This document shows positions 13,847-24,001 of a stretch of DNA of 42,651 nt, piece after piece. The notes below the pieces were generated by a model. The model was not told where the DNA came from, searched no databases, and saw only the letters and a program-made list of their open reading frames with translations. This DNA is from Paulinella micropora. Taxonomy: Eukaryota > Cercozoa > Imbricatea > Euglyphida > Paulinellidae. The stretch spans positions 1 through 42,651 of the forward strand of contig WBZZ01001212.1 in the NCBI GenBank assembly GCA_019918135.1, read 5' to 3'. The position numbers and the translations under genes are program-made. Every line of letters starts with the position of its first letter. Within the stretch, counting starts at the first letter, position 1.

Positions 13847-14104
13847 GCTCAAATGTTGGAGGTATTTGTAATGTTCGGTTTCAGTACTCAAGTTTTTAGG
13901 TGCGGCTGTCTGTGTTCCGAGTGGACATCAGAGCCGTCAACTTTTAATGTTTTGTAAACTTGAACCCTGAAATATTTGAGCCTAGTCCCTTTCCCTCCAC
14001 ACTACTCCGACGAGTTCGGAAGGTTAGGCCAATAAAGCCTTTCTGTTCTCTAAATTCGAAACTACGATACGGAAACTTTCATTGTATTAATTGAATAATA
14101 AATA
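13847..14104. other. DIRS-like element 3' end and spacer
   Basis: Non-coding. Contains AATAAA at 14031-14036, 3' of the recombinase on the plus strand, a reasonable polyadenylation signal for the retroelement transcript. The rest is unique sequence ending at the stop codon of the oppositely oriented CACTA transposase at 14105. Exact element borders are not visible. Confidence 0.5.
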
Positions 14105-14577
14105 TTACTTAAAGATTTTTTTAAATTTTTTAAGTGGTCTTTCAAGTTCAGGAATGTCCTGAAATCTATCTAATAAATCATTACCAAGTTGAACAAAACC
14201 TGCTTGCGCTCGTGAATTAGCATTCACTGAAACTACAGCAGCAAGATTTGCAGTAGGATTAGACTTGCTGTGTATTTTGCGCACCTGCCCTCCCATAGCA
14301 CGTTCACCAGGCATGGTCCATATATTTCTACAACTACCTATCTCTTTCATATCTTGAACAATATGTTCCATATGATGAAAAACAAACGCATGATCACATT
14401 CAGGTAAGTGCTCAAGTACTAGTTTTCTGACTTCTCGTTCTTTCTCTATCAAATCATCTACATACTTTCCTGTAATGATAACTGAACCTTCGCTCCCAAA
14501 CTTGCTGTCAGGATCAATATCACCAAACAGCTGTCCAAGCGCTTCCCAAGTTCTATACTGCCCATCCGCCAAGTGAC

Positions 14578-14963
14578 CTGTAAACATAAAAGAAACATAT
14601 TCTAGATTTATAAAATATTATGTATATATAATCAATAATAATATTACAATTATAAAAACTAAAAACAAACTTACGAAAAAAGTAAATATTATAAGTACAT
14701 GCCATACCCGTATCAGTACCAGCCATACCCGCACCAGCCATACCCGTATAGGGGGGGGGGGGGGGAATGGGCGATACGGAGATGTAAAATAAGAGATATG
14801 GAAATAGATGACACAGTAGAAATGGAAGATAAAAGGATGATGAGATATAGATATTATAATTAGCAAGCGACATGGACTGTATCTGTTACCGGGGGGGTGG
14901 GGGGGGGGGGAATGGACGGTACAGGTATGGGGGGGGGGGAATGGACGGTACTGGTATGTTTAC
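14578..14963 (-). other. intron of the CACTA transposase carrying C-tract cassettes
   Basis: Donor GTAAAC at 14963 and acceptor TTTACAG ending at 14578 join two exons in phase (after the first base of a Gly codon), which supports the splice assignment. The intron contains two copies of the G/C-tract plus ATACC cassette (about 14700-14775 and 14888-14958), one in each half. Confidence 0.65.
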
Positions 14964-16189
14964 CTATGTCCTTCGCGTCTTTGTAGCAATTGACTGCGTA
15001 CTTCAAGCATTCATGCATCGTAAGCCTTGATCCAGTACTGTCTTTGCTGCCCATCGGAACAGCAGTAGTGGAGTAACCAGAAACTGAGCAAAACCTCAAA
15101 AAACTTGCATCCATTCTTCTCCAATACTTACTATCTATCTGAAACAACTTTTGCTTTCTCCTATATTCTAACTTTACTTCTTTTTCTCTCAAATACTTTT
15201 CCTTTCTTTTTTCTTCTTTCTTTATCTCACCTTGTGTTATTGGATTATTTTTACAAGGCTTAAAAGGCTTGATTTCAATTTTTCTCTGACCTTTAAACAA
15301 CTTAAGAATAAAACGAAGCACTACGCCGTATCCTAAACTATGAGCTGTATCTGCATTACATCTACTTATAATCTATCTATATAATAAAAGAAGTGGACTT
15401 TTTTTAGAAAACCCTTGCACTGCTTCGCCTCTAATTTCTGCTGCATTTCCGTAAAATTCGTAATCTAGATAAGTTTTTCTCGCGAACGCTGCATCATCAG
15501 AAAGCCAACTTATGCGTTTTTTATCTCCTGCTATTTTCTTACCTTTACGCCAGCAGTAATTACATCCTAATTCGCTTTTCTGATTTTTGTGGCACATGAT
15601 ATCAAACATAGCAGGAGAATCTGCACATATTGAAAACACCCACACCAACGACTCTACCAACTCAGTAAAAGTAGCCTCACACCAGGGCCAAGCATTTGTA
15701 GTTTTTTTCCCGTATGGCAAAATATCTAGAATTTCTGTGTTCCAGTCTTTGTTGCGATCTTTTTGTTCAAAGTCCATGATTCGACCTGTACATAATGTCT
15801 GAGATATTTTCCTTGCTCGTTTCCCTTTTTGAATTGGAGAGGCATTCCATGACCAGCATAAAGAAAGCCACTTCTTCACATCCTATTTGGAAAAAAATAT
15901 TAACTCAATTCAAAAATATTAGCTCCAGAGGTATGGATTTTAGATAATCCTCATATCGCGGACAGTTAATAGCGTCACCAATGCTATCGAAAGGTCTATC
16001 TCTTATAGAGACATAGCCCTCACTTCGGATTTCAATTGCTTTCTTGAAATCACGTTCTTTAGCTTCTTTCAGCAATGCACTTCGCGAGGGATGAGCACGT
16101 AGTCCCGCAAGCCATTCCGGAATGCTGTCAACATGTCAGACATACACATACATGTGAATATTAAATGTTGTTATTTTCAGAAATTACGA

Positions 16190-16345
16190 CACCCGTACGG
16201 GTATGGGCCATACCCGTATGATGATCCCGTATGAGGATCCCCATACAGGTATGGGCCGTACCCGTATGGCGATCCCCATACGCGTATGGACCATACCTGT
16301 ATGGGGATCCCCATACGGGTATGAGCCATACCCCCCCCCCCCCCT
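16190..16345. repeat. C-tract / ATACCSGTAT palindrome cassette cluster
   Basis: A string of about seven CATAC(C/A)(C/G)GTATG half-palindromes separated by GATCC or GGGCC words, ending in a run of C. Nearly every 10-12 bp block is its own reverse complement (for example CCATACCCGTATGG-like words), so the region can form alternative cruciforms. It lies between two transposase exons and is probably intronic. Confidence 0.75.
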
Positions 16346-17086
16346 ACTGATGAGGATAGAAGATCATTATCAGCGAGGAAAAAATGAAGATAATATGTCA
16401 AAATTAGGGAAGCTAAGAATGTGACAAAATCTTATCTTCCTTCATCTTCGCCTTAACAACTACCGAAGGTACAAAACGTTACCTGCGATGAAAGAATGTC
16501 AGAGCATCGTTCCTGGGTCGTCTACACGATTTGAATTCCTTGCGGTCACTCCGATCTCTCCAGAAAAGCCCCTCGTTGCACTGGTTTCTGCAAACTTGCA
16601 GCTTGACGAAGCCATCGCACTGTGACACCGATCTGATATCGGCGACAAGGGTCGTAAACACTGGCCACTGCAATCCAGTAGGACAAAGCAGAATACCCAA
16701 AACGTCCGAGACACTCTCCGCCGCTGCTTTCGACACCGCAGGGTGCTTTTCTTTCCATCGCATCACCAGTTCAAAAGCTTCGGCGACAGAGACTCCATCG
16801 CGCTCAGTAATAGCGCGGCCAATAAGTGTTGATAAAACGTGTATATGGTTCATGTTGCCCACGTGGTTCACCGCCGTGTAAAAACATAGCTATCCTTGCT
16901 TGCGCGTTCTGTCGCGCAGCACGCCGCTTACGTGCCTGTCTGCGCTTGAACCGCTTCTTGTACTTGCGATAAAGTTCAGCATCTGCAAACCAGATACAGC
17001 CACATGCATAACCATGATTGATAAGCAAATAAATATACATGCATATGTAACAAAATGTCCATATTTCCATCCACATCAGTATCGCC

Positions 17087-17200
17087 CATCCCCCCCGCCC
17101 CATACCGGTATCGCCCATACCCCCCCCCCCCCCCCCATACCGGTATCGCCCACCCCCCTCCCCCCCCATACCGGTATCGCCCATCCCCCCCACCTATAAC
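17087..17200. repeat. C-tract / ATACCGGTAT cassette, three tandem units
   Basis: Three near-identical units of a C run followed by CATACCGGTATCGCCCA. ATACCGGTAT is a perfect palindrome. The unit length varies only through the length of the C run. Long frames on the minus strand through this region (Gly/Tyr/Arg repeats) are translated microsatellite. Confidence 0.8.
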
Positions 17201-17564
17201 AGTAACAAAATAATGTCCGCCCCCAGGGGACTCTCGCCAATTTGGTTGGTGCTGCCCAACTGGACGGGCAGCACCCAGAAAAAGTGATATTGATGGGGTT
17301 GCGACTGGCATCCTGACCATTCGGGAAGGCCTGGTCAACACAGGGCACCTTATACATTCATCGATCCGGCTATGTGCGACCCGAATTATCGAGCCTTGCC
17401 CATGAGTCGGCGGTGTAGAAGATGTTATCCTTCGGAACAGCTCCAATTACCCCAAGTACAAGAATAGAGTCGCAATCAGCAACAAGACCACTTGTAAAAA
17501 TTGGCTTGTGTTGCTGGTTTGAGATGCAATCAATCAATCCCAGTATAGCACATACCCGTATCAT
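17201..17564 (-). other. possible degraded exon(s), unassigned
   Basis: On the minus strand there are open segments in two frames with non-repetitive composition (for example SGLVADCDSILVLGVIGAV, with a plausible acceptor CCAG just before the preceding Gln codon). They lie upstream of the recognised transposase exons and could be an additional exon of the CACTA gene. A stop and a frame change interrupt it, and I do not recognise a domain. A cassette copy (about 17548-17583) marks its upstream edge. Confidence 0.3.
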
Positions 17565-17613
17565 CCATACCCCCCCCCCCCCCCCCGCCTGTAACCCTCA
17601 ATATCTGATTATC

Positions 17614-17952
17614 ACAAAAGATTCGGGACGAACCGTCCGAGCTGTCGTCGGAATCGCTAGAGGAATCCTCGGAACCATCTGCTTACAGACAACCAAAACG
17701 TACAACATGTGCAGAGCGTATGATAGTATGACATTCAGGACAGATATATAGATATATATTAGGAGCCAGTGCATAAAAGTAAAGTGCAAAGCATTCCTGG
17801 CTATCAGACTAAGACTTCGGGGCTGGCATGGGTAATACGTCCCGTGAAGGGACGTAAGTGACCCTTCCCTCTACCCGCTAGGACGATCGAATCGTCAGGT
17901 CCGTCATCAACCGCGCAGTGCAGCAACGCAAAAGCAGAAGTGCAAGAGAGAA

Positions 17953-17983
<31 letters not shown>

Positions 17984-17984
17984 A

Positions 17985-18030
<46 letters not shown>

Positions 18031-18765
18031 CTCGGGACGAACCGTCCGAGCTGTCGTCGGAATTGCTAGAGGAATCCTCGGAACCATCTGCATATGGACA
18101 ACCAAAACGTACTACATGTGCAGAGCGTATGATAGTATGACATTCAGAAACGAACCTAAAAGTATACCCGTATAGCCCATACCCCGCCCCCCCCCCTCCC
18201 CCCCGCCTGTATCACTCATTTAACATCTGATTACCCCATCTGCATATCAACAACCAAAACATACTACGCGTGCAGAGCGTATTAATATATATTACATTCA
18301 GAAACGGACCTATACCCGTATAGCCCATACCCCCCCCCCCCTGCCTGTATCATTCACTTATCTCAATATCTCAAAAGATTCGAGACAAACCGTCCGAGCT
18401 GTCGTCGGCATCGCCAGAGGCATCCTCGGAAGCATCTGCATATGAACAACCAAAACGTACTACGCTTGCAGAGCGTAATATTGATAGTCTTACATTCAGA
18501 AACGAACCTATACCCGTATAGCCCATACCCCCCCCCCCCCTGTTCTTTATCATTCACTTATCTCAATATCTCAAAAGATTCGAAACAAACCGTCCGAGCT
18601 GTTGTCGGCATCGCCAGAGGCATCCTCGGAAGCATATGCATATGAACAACCAAAACGTACTACGCTAGTATTACATTCAGAAACGAACCTATACCCGTAC
18701 AGCCCATACCCCCCCCCCCCACGAACCTATACCCGTACAGCCCATACCCCCCCCCCCCCACTCCT
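17614..18765 (-). repeat. tandemly multiplied acidic-serine exon plus cassette units
   Basis: At least four fuller copies and several partial copies of one unit (starting near 17614, 18027, 18234, 18372, 18577 and 18721). Each full unit, read leftward, has an ATACCCGTAT/C-tract cassette, a conserved stretch with GTACGTTTTGGTTGT, an acceptor-like CAG, and then a short acidic-serine coding piece (for example EDSSSNSDDSSDGSSR). Spacing between the two best copies is about 205 bp. Codon-level conservation of Ser/Asp between copies suggests these are duplicated exons of the CACTA gene's N-terminal region. The plus-strand frames here are shadows. Confidence 0.6.
17946..18028. repeat. GA microsatellite
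   Basis: Interrupted (GA)n/(AAAGAG)n tract immediately beside one copy of the acidic-serine unit. No coding role is inferred. Confidence 0.9.
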
Positions 18766-18842
18766 TAAGTTTGAGTAGTTTCTTCCAATGTAGAAGGTCA
18801 CTCTGGACCTTCAACATTGGAAGGAACAAGCAACGGAGCTTC

Positions 18843-18970
18843 TAGTGTTTGGTGTTCTTGGGTAACTTGTCTGTCAAATTGGAAGGATGCATATGGTTAG
18901 AGAGTTCGGGTGAACCGTCCGATGGCGAGCTGTTCTCGGAACCGTCAGAGCTGTCACTGCTGTTCTGGGA
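18843..18970 (-). other. upstream acidic-serine exon candidate
   Basis: Reading leftward, an open stretch begins SQNSSDSSDGSENSSPSDGS and continues about 20 further residues to a TAG. It is clearly related in composition and in sequence (CCGTCCGA, TCGGAACC words) to the tandem units at 17.6-18.7 kb, but diverged. It is the most upstream trace of the CACTA gene that I can recognise. Confidence 0.4.
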
Positions 18971-18980
18971 TCATCTTCAC

Positions 18981-19450
18981 ATGCAAACATAGTATTCCTG
19001 CAATATTCAGAAATGTATAAATACAACAAGGCTGGTGCATGGGTCAAGAGGTTTCCGCTGTAGTACTACCGTTAGATCTGTCAGCGTCCTCTGGATCATC
19101 TGATGATTCTTCAGACATCCTCGCATCACGGAAGCTTAAAGCCACGAGGAATCATCTTGGGAATATTCCGATGATTCATAGCACCAAAATTGAAAACATG
19201 GTCGCTATAATCATCGAAGTTAGAATCTATGGTGGAGGGTCATAGTCTCACAGAGTTGATATCAGGTTTGTTGTGTGGCCAAAATAGCGGTTTTTTTTGC
19301 AAGCAAAAAATGCCGACCCAAAGCATTGTGGATCTGTCCGCAGACATCGCTATAATTTCTTCATTCTGGACATGGACCCCTACGGAATATGTTGTGCACC
19401 CATCCAAAAAAGAGGGAAAAACCCACCCCCCGTCCCCCAGATCAACCGTC
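18981..19450. other. spacer without recognised gene
   Basis: Contains a plus-strand open stretch (19039-19245) with a Ser/Asp-rich segment (SASSGSSDDSSDILAS) but no domain or neighbour support, so it is not called as a gene. It precedes the two-exon gene start at 19451 and could include its promoter. Confidence 0.3.
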
Positions 19451-19786
19451 ATGGCGGACGACGCTTCTGCTTCTCTTGCTGAATCAGGTGATCAAGGTAA
19501 CAGTGCCTTGTTCTCCTTCTTTGCCATACCACTGCATATTCTTGTACCATTTTTTTTTTTTTTTTTTTTTTTTTAGTTGTGTGTGTGTGCTGTATCAGAG
19601 ACTTCCATGGATGGTGGGGATGAAAACGCCGTTACTCCTAATCAAGAGGAAGAACCGTTGCAGGAGGCCGTGTCTAAGCATGTTCCACGATATATTGTCG
19701 ATAATTTTGACAAAGTCGTCGCCCCATTTCAAGGTTTTGGGGCTTATGTCGACTATGTTGAGAAAAAAAAATGGAAAGACTTCCCG
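19451..19786 (+). CDS. two-exon gene start, unknown function
   Basis: Exon 1 (19451-19496) encodes MADDASASLAESGDQ and ends on a GTAACA donor. The intron has a 20-base T run and ends in CAG at 19598. Exon 2 (19599-19786) continues in phase through an acidic segment (ENAVTPNQEEEP) and a folded-looking part (HVPRYIVDNFDKV, FGAYVDYVEKKKW) to a GTAATA donor. The two exons sum to exactly 78 codons, which supports the model. No later exon is recognised; the following intron-like DNA holds GA, G-run and CT microsatellites. I do not recognise the protein. It may be the only host gene fragment in the window, or a captured 5' piece. Confidence 0.4.
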
Positions 19787-19942
19787 GTAATAGGAGTGAA
19801 GAGAGAGAGAGAGAACACAGGGGGGGGAGGGGGGGGAGGGGTATGGACGATACGGTGATGGGAGTACGAGGAGAAGAATATGTATCATTTTTTTTTCTTG
19901 TATGAAAATGTATCGTACTCTTCTTTTTATGCTTATTCTTAT

Positions 19943-19994
<52 letters not shown>

Positions 19995-20188
19995 CTCTCC
20001 TCTCTCTCCCCCCCCCCCCTCTCTCTCTCTCTGTGTCTCTCTCTCCTCTCTCTCTGTGTGTCTCTCTCTCTCTCCTCTCTCTCTCTCTCCTCTCTCTCTG
20101 TCTCTCTCTCTCTCTTTCTGTCTCTATCTCCTCTCTCTCTCTCTTCTCTCTCTCTCCTCTCTCTCTCTCTGTGTCTCTCTCTCTCTAG
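19787..20188. repeat. GA, G-tract and CT microsatellites
   Basis: Begins with a short GA tract and a G-run plus GTATGGACGATACGG, a copy of the dispersed cassette in inverted orientation. It continues as about 245 bp of (CT)n with C runs and TGTGT interruptions, ending CTCTAG. It could be the second intron of the preceding gene. The Leu/Ser-repeat frames across it are artefacts. Confidence 0.85.
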
Positions 20189-20558
20189 TAAGCAATCATA
20201 TTTGTTACATTACTTTGCCACTTGTCTGGTCATTTTCACGTCATAACATTTACATTTGACCTGATCATATCTATTACCGATTTACATATTTGCCTATCAT
20301 ATTTATTAATCAACACAATAATATTACCATTATTCAATGCCCGTTACCTGTTTACTCATATCGGACCATACTGTACCATCACCATAAATTCTGGTCACAC
20401 GACTCAGAGTAATATTTATGGTATTTATTGAGTCTAGTAAACTTGTGGTATAGAAATTAATATCAAATTCAAGCATTGATTAAATTTTATTATCCTTCTG
20501 AAAAACTTTGTACAAAGTACCTCAGCGCGAAACGTTATTCAAGTTAACAACCGGCTTA
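20189..20558. other. AT-rich spacer, possible 5' LTR/leader of Copia element 2
   Basis: AT-rich non-coding DNA of the kind also seen upstream of Copia element 1. The matching 3' LTR, if it exists, would lie beyond the inserted viral element and outside the window, so this remains a guess from position. Confidence 0.3.
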
Positions 20559-21690
20559 ATGTCAACTGTTACACTTACTGGTTATAGAGCTTTGGACGCT
20601 CCGCGTTACCAACTGAAGATCCCCAAGTTCCCGAAGAAGCCTATCGACGAATTCGATTTATGGAAGTTCCAGATCTTCTCATTCCTACTTGGACTGGATG
20701 CAAGATACGTCTTACTCCTGCAAGACCCGGAATCGCCCTACACGATACTGGAAACATCAACGATTTACTCATCGATGAGAAAGACACCCACCCTCCCAAC
20801 CCCTGGAACGGCCAAAGCTGCGACATCGGCTCGCCCGTCAAGACTCAGCTCAAGAAAGGGTACTAAGGGTACAACTCTATCTGTAAGATCTGACGAGGAG
20901 GAGGAGGAAACTAGCTCGAGCAACTCAAGCTCAACAAGCGACTGAAGCTGACGGTAAGACAACCACCTTCTCGACCCTCCCACCCGCCCCCACGGTCCCG
21001 ACTACCCTAGCTGGCCTATTTACTGCAGTAGACTATGTGAAGGCACAGATACAAGTCCGCTGCTTTCTCATGGAAGTGTCAAGAGTCAACTGCGTTGCTC
21101 ACCGTACAGCGGGCAGGAAATGATCCAGCACGCATCTGGTCTGCCCTGTGCGAACGCTTTGGCAGTAAAGGCTCTGTCTCTGTGGCCCGCCTACTGATGC
21201 AGCTATTTGAGGACAAGATACGAAATGAGAAGCAACTACCGACGTGGATGAAGCTTACCCAACGCTTCGAACGTCTACAAGCGCGTGGCGTGCCCTTACC
21301 TGACGAGTTCCAAGTTGTATTCCTGCTCTTCAAGATCAAGGAGTGTTCTACTCTTACCTTGGGCGACGTAGGGGTACAATGTATTGGTCTAGGTCTGATA
21401 GTGACAAACCTGACTATAAAGAAATATGTTCACTTATTCTGCAATCATATCATGCTAATCAATTGATTGCTGCACCCTCTAGGCCCTCGACAGCATTGTT
21501 CACTGCGACCCCGCCCGCTACCGTCAACAAGGACGTCGTCTGCCTCAACTGTAAAAAGAAGAGCCACATCGCGGCGCAATGCAGGGCTGCTTGCACCAAA
21601 CGCCTGTGTTCGGGCCGACCGCGACACACTGGAGCAGAATGTCCCATCCGTAGAAGGCCTTCGAACCAGACCCGGAACCGTCTGCCCTAA
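20559..21690 (+). pseudogene. gag: Copia element 2 Gag, frameshifted
   Basis: Starts at ATG 20559. Three successive frames carry it: 20559-20945, about 21060-21466 and about 21360-21690. The first contains the Copia Gag entry segment (IPKFPKKPIDEFDLWKFQIF). The second has the Gag helical core (RIWSALCERFGSKGS, then RFERLQARGVPLPDEFQ). The third has a perfect CX2CX4HX4C zinc knuckle (CLNCKKKSHIAAQC). The order equals a single Ty1/Copia Gag, so at least two indels have split one ancestral frame. An acidic-serine patch (SDEEEEETSSSNSSS) lies between the first and second parts. Role by family: particle formation and RNA binding. Confidence 0.65.
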
Positions 21691-22038
21691 AGCAATGGCG
21701 GAGGACGAGGCAAAGGACCCAACCCACGAGGCAGAGGAGGATGACCGAGATCTGACGATCGACGGATCCAACGACCAACTGGTCAAGCCAACGCTATGCT
21801 CGAAGAACTGACTGCATCGAACCCGGACCAGCAGAAGAGGGGCAGGCGTGGATGATGCAAGATGAAACCATCGAGGACGGGGAATTCATCGACGAAGAAG
21901 ACGACCTCGACTACTATCACGACCACCCTGCCATCAAGAAGCAGACAGAGCCCGAAACTCACTACGTGACCCGTGGACCAGCCTACCGGAACAGAACGGG
22001 ACCGATTCAACTGTCACCGGACACCGACGTAACAGGTA

Positions 22039-23667
22039 GTGATGACGACAAACAGGACAACCTGTCGGCACCACCTCACCCAGACTATATACCAAGACCC
22101 ATCGAGACGACCCGATATACCATGGACATCGCTGCCCAAACTCCAGCGGGAGGACGAAAACGACTACCGACGAGCGTATATTCAAGCGACAAGGATGAGA
22201 GACGCGTTCCGGACCACCCCTCAAGGTTTTCCTGTACCTCCGGCGCATTGGCCACCATCCCTTCAACCACACGGCGCGCCTCTCAACTACTTCTTACCTA
22301 GATCGGATCCCTGGGTACTACCGGCGCATCTAGTACCAGACGCACCCCGCACAACGGGGATCGAGCACTTAGTTCTACGATCAAGACCACCCAGGCGTGC
22401 TCGGGTACCGCAAACAAGTGCACAACCTGCAACCCAGTCGTCGACACAGGCGGGCCCATCTCAACGATTTACAAGATCACCGACACCTGAGCCCGAACCA
22501 GCACCGACGGACACTGGCTCATCAGCACCGACACCTACGGTACAACAAGAACAACCACATGCACCAGAAGAAGACACAGCGATCATCGGGGCGGGACAAC
22601 AACCTGCACTGAGCCGCGGAGATGCACCCGCACGTACGACATCCCTACCTATCACATCCACTGTGGTAGTTGAAAATGCGCGTTCGAGAAGACCAACTCT
22701 ACCTGTCAGAGAAACGCGCATGCGATCACCTGCACAGAACAACGAAGTGGAAACAAAGCGACGCATAGCTGCTGTACAAGCATTGCCAGACGGGCATCCC
22801 ATACAATACAGACGCATAGCAGCGTCAACTGCGTCATCCCAACCACCGGCAGAAAGAAAGCACACATTCGCTTGGATCGACGCTCATCATTGCTTCAGAC
22901 ACCCGACGACTGAACAACTAGCCTACTGGGGAATAGCGCTCGACTTTCGCCTACTACCAGACGACTGGATACAGTCGCGCCCGGACTGCATCGACTGCAG
23001 GTGTATACGCGAGACGAAAAGAGGAGCAATCAGACAAGACTGCGCCTACTGTGGCAACCAGGAGGGCAAGCTACGACGGTGCGGTGGCTGCAACTTGGTC
23101 TACTACTGCAACAAGGAGCATCAGATGGCAGACCGACCGGCGCACAAGGAGCTTTACGTGATGGCAAGACAACACCCCTTGGCTGAAGAACTTCGGAGCC
23201 GGGGAGGCCGTTACGACCTACTAGGCATACCAACTAATCAACCCCAACTGGCCGACCTGGCGTTTCAACAATTATTACGCTACCGTGAGGGGGGCCCTTA
23301 CGCGCCGCTCTTCATAGACCCGGACACAATGGCTAATATGGCCCTCAACACGGAAGATGAGTTTGTCTTGAGGGGGAGAAATGTGGACCCCGGCATTAAT
23401 ACACGTGCACAATCACACGCACTAATCACCTTCGATACTGACTCAGCGGACCCCGGAAGCACTACTACGCCCCCTCCCACCGCCATTGACAACGAATGCA
23501 AGAAACTCGAGGGATACCTGAAACATGTGTTACGCATACAACGTGTTCGTGAGTCAACAACGGGACAACAATACGAATGGACAAGACGACCAGGAAGACT
23601 ACGACCGTTTGTTCGTCCGCGACCCACCGCAGTGGACCACCTGGCCTACAGCAAGACAATTCCGTGA
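22039..23667 (+). CDS. Copia element 2 middle region with MYND-like finger
   Basis: 542-codon open frame, part of the ancestral gag-pol. The first 250 residues are Pro/Thr/Arg-rich and low in complexity. A MYND-like finger lies at about residues 335-370 (CAYCGNQEGKLRRCGGC, then LVYYCNKEH). One late Cys position is His, and the terminal H-x3-C is not preserved, so this finger is more degenerate than the one in element 1. After it comes LAFQQLLRYREGGP, closely similar to LIRYREGGP at the same distance behind the finger in element 1. The two elements thus share both the finger and its downstream module. The frame is lost after about 23.64 kb; coding sense continues in another frame to 23998 with an acidic, aromatic segment. 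Confidence 0.6.
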   Translation: MMTTNRTTCRHHLTQTIYQDPSRRPDIPWTSLPKLQREDENDYRRAYIQATRMRDAFRTTPQGFPVPPAHWPPSLQPHGAPLNYFLPRSDPWVLPAHLVPDAPRTTGIEHLVLRSRPPRRARVPQTSAQPATQSSTQAGPSQRFTRSPTPEPEPAPTDTGSSAPTPTVQQEQPHAPEEDTAIIGAGQQPALSRGDAPARTTSLPITSTVVVENARSRRPTLPVRETRMRSPAQNNEVETKRRIAAVQALPDGHPIQYRRIAASTASSQPPAERKHTFAWIDAHHCFRHPTTEQLAYWGIALDFRLLPDDWIQSRPDCIDCRCIRETKRGAIRQDCAYCGNQEGKLRRCGGCNLVYYCNKEHQMADRPAHKELYVMARQHPLAEELRSRGGRYDLLGIPTNQPQLADLAFQQLLRYREGGPYAPLFIDPDTMANMALNTEDEFVLRGRNVDPGINTRAQSHALITFDTDSADPGSTTTPPPTAIDNECKKLEGYLKHVLRIQRVRESTTGQQYEWTRRPGRLRPFVRPRPTAVDHLAYSKTIP

Positions 23668-24001
23668 GTTTTATGAAGAGCAGAATCATAACTACTCACA
23701 TACCAGGGAATTCGCACTCATGGCCGACGCCTTCGATGCATTCAAAGCCAAGGTGGATCCTAAGGAAGAAACAGCGGATAATGAAACAGTCGCGGACGAA
23801 CAGGACTGCAACGACATAGACGACGCTGAACTGGACGACCCAACCTACGACAGCTACTTCTATCCCCCGACCCTGGACTTCAAGAACATACATGAGTGGC
23901 GAGCGTTCGTGGAGCAACACCCAGAACTCAACTATTTGGACTTCAAAAGCGACGACGACTACAACCGGTGGTTACGGACATCGAAAGAGGTGAGGTAAAG
24001 G

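Larger units (their letters stand above)
14105..16982 (-). pseudogene. CACTA TNP2-type transposase, multi-exon, broken
   Basis: Exons inferred from frame and splice sites, reading leftward. (1) 16982 to about 16483: acceptor GCAG, donor GTAACG; basic RRQARKRRAARQN, then a helical domain and a Cys segment (VCRNQCNEG). A frame break lies near 16870. (2) from about 16124, ending in an in-frame stop near 15920. (3) about 15893-14964: transposase core with WLSLCWSWNAS, ADSPAMFD, GCNYCW and FSKKSPLLLL, interrupted by an in-frame TAG at 15373-15375. (4) 14577-14105 after a 386-bp intron: DUF4218-like domain with HMEHIVQDM and MPGERAMGG. The segments match the usual order of TNP2/DUF4218 proteins. 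At least two stops and one frameshift make it a pseudogene. Assignment rests on motif memory and exon order, not alignment. Confidence 0.6.
14105..18980 (-). mobile_element. CACTA/EnSpm-type DNA transposon (degraded)
   Basis: A minus-strand gene with several exons gives, in order, an acidic-serine N-terminal region, a small Cys-containing domain, the TNP2-type transposase core, and a C-terminal DUF4218-like domain. That domain set is characteristic of CACTA (EnSpm) transposases. Terminal inverted repeats beginning CACTA were looked for near 14.1 kb and 19.0 kb and not found, so the limits are those of recognisable coding sequence. In-frame stops and frame breaks indicate an inactive copy. Confidence 0.6.

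Noticed and set aside
16976..17446. Minus-strand frames with Gly-Asp-Arg-Tyr repeats
   Set aside because: Mostly translated ATACCGGTAT/C-run cassettes; only the non-repeat edges might be exon remnants.
17614..18765. CRISPR-like array of repeats
   Set aside because: Units are about 200 bp, imperfect, contain coding pieces and splice-like signals, and lack short uniform repeats with unique spacers.
19880..20259. Leu/Ser-repeat frames
   Set aside because: Translated (CT)n microsatellite with no unique sequence.
22461..22865. 134-codon minus-strand frame in Copia element 2
   Set aside because: Antisense of the Pro/Thr-rich gag-pol linker; no independent support.
23896..24001. Start of the Copia 2 protease frame at 23896
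   Set aside because: The first 35 codons overlap a more protein-like acidic segment in another frame, so the frame probably becomes meaningful only near 24.0 kb.
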